Shown: piece by piece, positions 7,036-10,741 of the stretch
Numbering within the stretch: position 1 is the stretch's first letter
Layout: each line of letters opens with the position of its first letter
Source: Anaerolineales bacterium
GTDB taxonomy: Bacteria; Chloroflexota; Anaerolineae; Anaerolineales; UBA6663
DNA: 10,741 nt
Assembly: GCA_016789165.1 (NCBI GenBank)
Contig: JAEURL010000165.1
Location: 1-10,741 of the forward strand
Reading direction: 5' to 3'
The notes under the pieces: model-generated
What the model was told of the DNA's origin: nothing
Database searches by the model: none
The model's input: only the letters and a program-made list of their open reading frames with translations
Program-made: the position numbers and the translations under genes

Positions 7036-7050
7036 ACAACCGGAGGGATA

Positions 7051-7059
7051 TGGTATAAT
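7051..7059 (+). promoter_or_regulatory. Extended -10 promoter of tRNA-Pro
   Basis: TGGTATAAT combines a perfect TATAAT (7054-7059) with the TG of an extended -10 element. The expected start is near 7066, about 5 nt before the mature tRNA. The hexamer 17 nt upstream (GTCATA) is a poor -35, which fits an extended -10 promoter. It lies in a 35-nt gap shared with the divergent EamA gene. Confidence 0.75.
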
Positions 7060-7070
7060 CCTGGCCGCTG

Positions 7071-7145
7071 CGGGGCGTGGCTCAGTTTGGCTAGAGCACT
7101 CGGTTCGGGACTGAGAGGTCGAGCGTTCAAATCGCTCCGCCCCGA
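7071..7145 (+). tRNA. tRNA-Pro (anticodon CGG)
   Basis: A complete cloverleaf folds by eye. The acceptor stem is CGGGGCG (7071-7077) with CGCCCCG (7138-7144). The D stem is GCTC/GAGC with a 10-nt loop containing GG. The anticodon stem is CTCGG/CTGAG with one G-U pair and loop TTCGGGA. A 5-nt variable loop and a T stem GAGCG/CGCTC with loop TTCAAAT follow. The anticodon CGG at 7106-7108 reads the proline codon CCG. C1-G72 and G37 are typical of bacterial tRNA-Pro. Discriminator A is at 7145. The CCA end is not encoded and must be added after transcription. Confidence 0.96.
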
Positions 7146-7151
7146 CTGGCG

Positions 7152-7190
7152 ACCTCACAGGTTGTAAACACAGCCTGTGAGGTTTTTTTT
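7152..7190 (+). terminator. Intrinsic terminator of tRNA-Pro
   Basis: ACCTCACAGG (7152-7161) pairs perfectly with CCTGTGAGGT (7174-7183). The stem extends inward by four more pairs, including one G-U, to a 4-nt loop at 7166-7169. An uninterrupted run of eight T (7183-7190) follows. It lies 6 nt after the tRNA and makes a single-gene transcription unit. Confidence 0.93.
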
Positions 7191-7364
7191 GCCCGCCGTC
7201 TGCCTGTGGGGCCCAAGTGTACTCGGAATTCCAGGCCTGTGACTCAACTCCAGCCGGCAGGCCCGGCGCCAGGCACTCCGAAAAGCGGCGCGTTGGATGG
7301 CGGCCGCCGGCTGATTATGTTCCCCCCATTCAGGCGAACTGGCTGGTACGATTAGGATAACTGT
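7191..7364. other. Spacer with no gene seen
   Basis: This stretch lies between the tRNA terminator and the putative sigma-factor promoter. It contains the palindrome GGCGGCCGCC and an EcoRI-like GAATTC but no supported coding frame, RNA gene, repeat family or attachment site. The tRNA 3' end is not repeated here. Confidence 0.4.
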
Positions 7365-7390
7365 TGTCGATTTTTGGCGGTGCTGTTCGA
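7365..7390 (+). promoter_or_regulatory. Putative ECF42-type promoter (TGTCGA-N17-CGA)
   Basis: TGTCGA at 7365-7370 is followed by a 17-nt spacer and CGA at 7388-7390. This agrees with the -35/-10 pattern I recall for ECF42 sigma factors (TGTCGA and CGA followed by a variable base). The element is on the same strand as the DGPF, reductase and ECF42-like sigma genes. It would give a leader of about 80 nt before the ATG at 7479. It implies that the sigma factor drives its own operon. The sequence match is seen directly; the pattern is from memory and its use here is inferred. Confidence 0.55.
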
Positions 7391-7478
7391 CGTATTAACA
7401 GAGCGCGGGAAACAGCCGGCCGCCGGTGGCGCGGCCCGGAACCTCCGCTCCCCAACGACACCCCACAGGAGGTCTACG

Positions 7479-7913
7479 ATGCGAGTCATGGTGATGGTCA
7501 AAGCGGATAAGGACAGCGAGGCCGGTGTGATGCCCAGCGAGCAGATGCTGGCCGAGATGGGCCGTTTCAACGAGGAACTGGCGCAGGCCGGCATCATGCT
7601 GGCCGGCGAGGGCCTGCACCCCAGCTCGCGCGGCAAGCGGGTCCGGTTCTCGGGCGACAAACGCACCGTGCTCGACGGCCCCTTCACCGAGGCCAAGGAA
7701 CTGATTGCGGGCTTCTGGCTGTGGCAGGTGAAGTCGATGGACGAGGCCGTAGAGTGGGTGAAGCGCTGCCCCAACCCCATGCTTCAGGAATCGGAGATCG
7801 AGATCCGGCCGGTGTTCGACGCCGAGGATTTCGGCGCCGAGTTCACGCCCGAGCTGCGCGAGCAGGAGGAGCGCATCCGCACGCAGCTCGAGGCCCAGGC
7901 CAAGCAGCGCTGA
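7479..7913 (+). CDS. DGPF/YCII-domain protein linked to an ECF sigma factor
   Basis: This 144-residue soluble protein has the YCII-like alpha/beta fold pattern. It starts with MRVMVMVKAD and carries the defining DGPF motif at 66-69 (VLDGPFTEAKELIAGFWLWQV). Residues 87-112 (MDEAVEWVKRCP...IEIRPVF) form the usual closing helix and strand. A charged helical tail of about 25 residues (EFTPELREQEERIRTQLEAQAKQR) follows. I chose ATG at 7479 because a near-perfect AGGAGGT (7467-7473) lies 5 nt upstream; the open frame reaches back to 7374 but would include the promoter. DGPF proteins are typical neighbours and regulatory targets of ECF42 sigma factors. Their biochemical role is not established; a ligand-binding or redox-related function is only guessed. 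Confidence 0.9.
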   Translation: MRVMVMVKADKDSEAGVMPSEQMLAEMGRFNEELAQAGIMLAGEGLHPSSRGKRVRFSGDKRTVLDGPFTEAKELIAGFWLWQVKSMDEAVEWVKRCPNPMLQESEIEIRPVFDAEDFGAEFTPELREQEERIRTQLEAQAKQR

Positions 7914-7930
7914 GGCCGGCGCCGGGGCGG

Positions 7931-7963
7931 GTCATTCCCGTCGGAATGCGCGGCGGGAATGAC
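7931..7963. repeat. Intergenic inverted repeat inside the sigma-factor operon
   Basis: GTCATTCCCG (7931-7940) and CGGGAATGAC (7954-7963) form a perfect 10-bp inverted repeat. Three further inner pairs, one of them G-U, leave a 7-nt loop. No U-tract follows, so a full terminator is unlikely. It lies between the DGPF and reductase genes and resembles REP-like palindromes. It might stabilise or process the mRNA or reduce downstream expression. Only one copy is present in the window. Confidence 0.6.
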
Positions 7964-8021
7964 GGCCCGGCATCAACACGTTTGAGCAGCACCCCAGCAG
8001 CAACCGGAAAGGCAGCAGACC

Positions 8022-8570
8022 ATGCGAAAAGTCGTGGCGGCTTTGTTCATCTCGCTGGACGGCGTCGTCCAGTCACCGGACCAGTGGCAGTTCGATCACT
8101 TCGACGAAGACATGGGGACGGCCATGGGCGCGGCCCTGGCCGCCCAGGACGCCGTGCTCCTGGGCCGCGTCACCTACCAGGAGTGGGCGCCCTACTGGCC
8201 GACCGCCACCGACGAGCCGTTTGCCAGCTACATCAACGCGACGCCCAAGTACGTCGCCTCCACCACCTTGAAGACGGTCACGTGGCAGAACTCGACGCTG
8301 CTCACGGGCGACCTGGCCTCCGCCATCGGCCGGCTCCAGCAGCAGCCGGGGAAGAACATCGGCGTGGCCGGCAGCCCCACCCTGGTGCGGTCCCTGCTGC
8401 AGGCCGGCCTGTTGGACGCGCTGACGCTGATGGTCCATCCGGTGGTGGTGGGCCGCGGCCGGCGGCTCTTCCAGGACGGTGACGCCCTGCTGCGGCTGCA
8501 GCTGACCGAAGCCAAAACCACGCGGACGGGCGTGCTGCTGGCCACCTACCAGCGCCGCGCCGGGGCCTGA
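8022..8570 (+). CDS. Dihydrofolate reductase/RibD C-terminal family protein
   Basis: This 182-residue protein has the RibD-C/DHFR-like fold. Visible features are the N-terminal strand and loop MRKVVAALFISLDGVV, the nucleotide-contact LLGRVTYQEW (46-55), and the hallmark C-terminal segment GVAGSPTLVRSLLQAGLLDALTLMVHPVVVGRGRRLF (114-150). Members bind NADPH and are often annotated as dihydrofolate reductase, but most lack proven DHFR activity. It is too small, and lacks the deaminase half, to be a full RibD. The start ATG at 8022 has a purine-rich GGAAAGG about 9 nt upstream. It lies between the DGPF gene and the sigma factor gene, 7 nt before the latter, so it is probably cotranscribed and may be a target of the same sigma factor. 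Confidence 0.9.
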   Translation: MRKVVAALFISLDGVVQSPDQWQFDHFDEDMGTAMGAALAAQDAVLLGRVTYQEWAPYWPTATDEPFASYINATPKYVASTTLKTVTWQNSTLLTGDLASAIGRLQQQPGKNIGVAGSPTLVRSLLQAGLLDALTLMVHPVVVGRGRRLFQDGDALLRLQLTEAKTTRTGVLLATYQRRAGA

Positions 8571-8577
8571 CGGCCGG

Positions 8578-9855
8578 ATGCCGGCGTCTGAAACCCACCG
8601 CGCGATTGAAGCCGTCTGGCGGATTGAGGCCCCCCGCCTCATCGCCGGCCTGGCGCGGCTGGTCGGCGACCTGGGCCTGGCCGAGGACCTGGCCCAGGAC
8701 GCGCTGGTGATCGCGCTGGAGCGCTGGCCGGAGACCGGCCTCCCGCACAAACCCGGCGCCTGGCTCATGGCGACGGCCAAGCACCGCGCCATCGACCGCA
8801 TCCGCCGGAATGTGCTGGCCGAACGCACGCAGGTCAAGCTCGGGCGCGACCTGGAGCTGCAACAGACGCTGGCCCAGGCGGACGGCCTGGCCGCGCTCGA
8901 AGCGGCCGCCGGCGACGAGATCGGCGACGACCTGCTGCGCCTGATCTTCACGGCCTGCCATCCGGTGCTGTCCACCGAGGCCCGCGTGGCGCTCACCCTG
9001 CGCCTGCTCGGCGGCCTGACCACGGCCGAGATCGCCCGGGCCTGCCTGGCGCCGGAGGCCACCATCGCCCAGCGCATCGTGCGGGCCAAGCGCACCCTGG
9101 CCGAGGCGCGGGTCCCCTTCGAAGTCCCGCGCGGGCCGGAACGCGCGGCGCGGCTGGCGTCGGTGCTGGAAGTGATCTACCTGATCTTCAACGAGGGCTA
9201 TGCGGCGACGGCCGGCGCGGATTGGATGCGGCCGGCCCTGTGCGAAGACGCGCTGCGCCTGGGCCGCATCCTGGCCGAACTGATGCCGGAGGAGGCGGAG
9301 GTCCATGGCCTGGCGGCCCTGCTGGAGCTGCAGGCCTCGCGGCTGCGGGCGCGGGTTGGGCCGGCCGGCCGGCCGGTCCGCCTCAACGACCAGAATCGCG
9401 CGCGTTGGGATCAGCTCCTTATCCAGCGCGGGCTGGCCGCCCTGGCACGCGCCGAGGCCTTGGGCGGGGAACTCGGCCCGTATGCGCTCCAGGACGCCAT
9501 CGCCGCCTGCCACGCGCGGGCGCGCACCCCGGAGGCCACCGATTGGGCGCGCATCGCGGCCTTGTACGATGCGCTCGCGCAGCGGGCGCCCTCGCCCGTG
9601 GTGGATCTGAACCGGGCGGTGGCGCTCGCCATGGCCTACGGCCCGGCCGCGGGGCTGGAGCTGGCCGACACCCTGACCGACGAGCCGGCCCTGCAGAATT
9701 ATCACCTGCTGCCCGCCGTGCGCGGCGATTTGCTGGCCCGGCTGGGCCGGCTGGCCGAGGCCCGCGCCGAGTTCGAGCGCGCAGCCGCGCTGACGCGCAA
9801 CGCCGCCGAGCAGGCGCTGCTGCTCGAGCGCGCCCGGGCGCTCAGCCCGGACTGA
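8578..9855 (+). CDS. ECF RNA polymerase sigma factor, ECF42-like, with C-terminal TPR-like domain
   Basis: This 425-residue protein begins with an ECF sigma module. Region 2 covers about 10-80, with DLAQDALVIALERWP for core binding and KPGAWLMATAKHRAIDRIRR for the -10 part. Region 4 covers about 120-178, with an HTH in LTLRLLGGLTTAEIARACLAPEATIAQRIVRAKRTL for the -35 part. A long extension (about 190-425) contains LEVIYLIFNEGYAA, RLNDQNRARWDQ and repeated helical pairs such as ALYDALAQRAPSPVVDLNRAVALAMAYGPAAGL, typical of the TPR-like tail of ECF42-type factors. No anti-sigma gene is seen; in this group the tail is thought to control activity. The ATG lies 7 nt after the reductase stop with only a weak ribosome site, suggesting translational coupling. 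A matching promoter lies upstream of the first gene of the operon. Confidence 0.93.
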   Translation: MPASETHRAIEAVWRIEAPRLIAGLARLVGDLGLAEDLAQDALVIALERWPETGLPHKPGAWLMATAKHRAIDRIRRNVLAERTQVKLGRDLELQQTLAQADGLAALEAAAGDEIGDDLLRLIFTACHPVLSTEARVALTLRLLGGLTTAEIARACLAPEATIAQRIVRAKRTLAEARVPFEVPRGPERAARLASVLEVIYLIFNEGYAATAGADWMRPALCEDALRLGRILAELMPEEAEVHGLAALLELQASRLRARVGPAGRPVRLNDQNRARWDQLLIQRGLAALARAEALGGELGPYALQDAIAACHARARTPEATDWARIAALYDALAQRAPSPVVDLNRAVALAMAYGPAAGLELADTLTDEPALQNYHLLPAVRGDLLARLGRLAEARAEFERAAALTRNAAEQALLLERARALSPD

Positions 9856-9861
9856 ACGCCC

Positions 9862-9882
9862 GGCCGGCACCCGCCGCCGGTC
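9862..9882. other. Weak hairpin between converging genes
   Basis: A 7-bp stem with one G-U pair and a 7-nt loop lies in the 31-nt gap between the sigma factor stop and the stop of the converging kinase gene. It has no U-tract on either strand, so it is only a poor terminator candidate. The overlap zone may rely on Rho or on transcript collision. Confidence 0.25.
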
Positions 9883-9886
9883 ACCC

Positions 9887-10414
9887 CTACGACCGCGCCA
9901 GCCGCGCGCCCAGCGTCTGGTCTTCCTCCGCCGCCTGCCGCAGCCAGCGCCGATGGTAGGGCTCGGTGTAGTACGCCGAGATGTTGTTCTCCGAGCGGCC
10001 GATGTTCCAGCGCCAGCTCTGGGCCGGCTCGGCGCGCACGGCGTAGACCGCCACGCGGTACCCCAGCCCAGCCACGGTGTCCAGCAGCGCGTTGACGTCG
10101 TCCGCCGTCCATCCGATGATCTCGGTCACCAGGTGGCGGCGCTCCCACAGGGCCACCCGGGCCACGGCCAGCCCGATGACATTCAACGGCGCCTCCAAAT
10201 GGGCGGGGAAATTGATGATCGCGCCGCGCTCCAGGCTCACGAAAACGTCGGCGGCATCCAGCACCACCCAGCCGTGAGCGAAGCGCTCCCGGCGGAAGCG
10301 GGTCTTGCCGGTGGCCGGCGGGCCCATGATCAGGGCGAACTCCGGCGGCACCCCGGCCGCCGGCAGCGAGGCCGGCTCAAAAAAACGCTCCACTTCAGCC
10401 TGCAGGTCAAACAT
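9887..10414 (-). CDS. Small P-loop kinase-like protein, zeta-toxin-like layout
   Basis: This 175-residue cytosolic protein has a clear Walker A motif GPPATGKT (31-38) after a strand (EFALIM). It is followed by an Asp-containing strand VVLDAADVF (D53, D56) and VTEIIGWT with E98. The segment ALLDTVAGLGYRVAVYAVRAEPAQSWRWNIGR (109-140) recalls the zeta-toxin/AAA_33 kinase pattern of a GY-V-V-Y strand and a downstream Arg. It is shorter than PezT or zeta toxins (about 250-290) and no antitoxin gene of epsilon type lies beside it, so toxin function is not supported. It could be a nucleotide or small-molecule kinase. I chose ATG at 10412-10414 because AAGGAG lies 6 nt upstream; the GTG at 10432 would put that site inside the gene. 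Confidence 0.75.
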   Translation of the reverse strand: MFDLQAEVERFFEPASLPAAGVPPEFALIMGPPATGKTRFRRERFAHGWVVLDAADVFVSLERGAIINFPAHLEAPLNVIGLAVARVALWERRHLVTEIIGWTADDVNALLDTVAGLGYRVAVYAVRAEPAQSWRWNIGRSENNISAYYTEPYHRRWLRQAAEEDQTLGARLARS

Positions 10415-10465
10415 GGCGGGCTCCTTTCTCACCAGGGAGCCTAGCGCCTCAGCGGCCGCGCCGCA

Positions 10466-10481
10466 TGCGGGAAAACCCGCA
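10466..10481. other. Short GC hairpin upstream of the kinase gene
   Basis: TGCGGG-AAAA-CCCGCA forms a 6-bp stem with an A tetraloop, 12 nt after the stop of the LuxR-type gene on the minus strand. No U-tract follows, so it may be a weak or Rho-linked terminator or simply a chance palindrome. The 78-nt gap holds no clear promoter for the kinase gene. Confidence 0.35.
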
Positions 10482-10492
10482 CCGCACCCGGC

Positions 10493-10741
10493 TCAGTCTT
10501 CGGTTGGGTCGGAGGTGTAGTAGAGGTTCAGCAGGGCCACCAGCTGGGCGCGCGACACGGCCGGCAGGCCCCAGTGGACGGCGGCCTTGGCGTAGGCCTC
10601 GCCCAGGTGGCGCTCGACCGTGCGCGGGGACAGGGTCAGCCGGGCCGCGATCTCCTGATCGCTGGCGCCGTGGCGGACGAGCACCGCCACCACCCGCCGC
10701 TCACCGGCGGTCAGCGCGGTCTGCACAAAGGCGCGGGCGGC
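10493..10741 (-). CDS. LuxR-family transcriptional regulator, C-terminal HTH (partial, runs off the right edge)
   Basis: The last 83 residues are visible; the frame is open through the window edge, so the protein starts outside. They form a LuxR/GerE-type DNA-binding domain: LTAGERRVVAVLVRHGASDQEIAARLTLSPRTVERHL. This has the usual LT-x-E-R start (here LTAGERR), the turn after HGAS, and the recognition helix SPRTVERHL, followed by a helix ending YAKAAVHWGLP. It is not possible to tell whether the N-terminal part is a receiver domain, a ligand sensor or a large MalT-like ATPase. It is upstream of and in line with the kinase gene, 78 nt away, so it may be cotranscribed or may regulate that gene. 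Confidence 0.85.
   Translation of the reverse strand, partial: AARAFVQTALTAGERRVVAVLVRHGASDQEIAARLTLSPRTVERHLGEAYAKAAVHWGLPAVSRAQLVALLNLYYTSDPTED

Noticed and set aside
7036..7158. N-terminal extension of the EamA transporter
   Set aside because: It would read antisense through the whole tRNA-Pro gene and adds non-family residues before the first membrane helix.
7071..7200. tRNA-Pro as an integration site (att) for a mobile element
   Set aside because: No repeat of the tRNA 3' end, integrase or phage gene is present in the window.
8302..9870. A 522-residue minus-strand open frame across the sigma factor gene, and a related one at 8073-9095
   Set aside because: They are antisense to well-supported sigma and reductase genes, have compositions rich in Arg, Gln, Gly and Pro typical of GC-rich shadow frames, and show no recognisable domain.
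9887..10741. A zeta-type toxin-antitoxin pair formed by the P-loop protein and its neighbour
   Set aside because: The neighbour is a LuxR-type HTH end, not an epsilon/PezA-like antitoxin, and the kinase is short, so a TA system is not supported.
1..10741. CRISPR array, insertion sequence or tandem repeats
   Set aside because: No regularly spaced repeats, transposase frames or terminal inverted repeats were seen on either strand.

Overview
The window is a GC-rich, densely packed bacterial chromosome segment with no mobile element, CRISPR array or rRNA. The gene set suggests a Chloroflexota (Anaerolineae-like) bacterium. It includes a stand-alone receiver-domain regulator with a helical tail, inositol phospholipid genes, an ECF42-type sigma factor, and a mix of apparently leaderless and strong Shine-Dalgarno genes. 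This assignment is an inference from gene content and style; an actinobacterium or another GC-rich lineage is not excluded.

Left block (1-2053): three minus-strand genes read deoC -> receiver-only response regulator -> MFS transporter, the last running off the left edge. deoC is divergent from a second MFS transporter on the plus strand (2054-3343). Each of these two divergent genes has a -10-like hexamer 8-9 nt before its start codon and no clear ribosome binding site, so both mRNAs may be leaderless.

Central block (3349-7035, all minus strand): an EamA/DMT-type membrane transporter, then inositol-3-phosphate synthase (ino1), a CDP-alcohol phosphatidyltransferase of the phosphatidylinositol-phosphate synthase type, and lgt (prolipoprotein diacylglyceryl transferase). 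The block ends at a strong hairpin terminator. ino1 has its own -10 box just after the EamA stop. The ino1 and PIPS-like products would form a two-step route from glucose-6-phosphate to phosphatidylinositol phosphate, cotranscribed with the first enzyme of lipoprotein maturation.

Right block: a tRNA-Pro(CGG) gene with an extended -10 promoter and a textbook terminator lies divergent from the EamA gene. A plus-strand cassette follows: DGPF/YCII-domain protein, RibD/DHFR-like reductase, and ECF42-type sigma factor with a long C-terminal helical domain. A TGTCGA-N17-CGA element upstream of the cassette fits the recalled ECF42 promoter pattern and suggests autoregulation. Converging on it from the right are a small P-loop kinase with zeta-toxin-like layout and the C-terminal end of a LuxR-type regulator, both on the minus strand.

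The strongest leads are the putative ECF42 autoregulatory promoter, the inositol-lipid/lgt operon, the divergent leaderless promoters, and the orphan zeta-like kinase. No wholly unknown multi-gene system was recognised.
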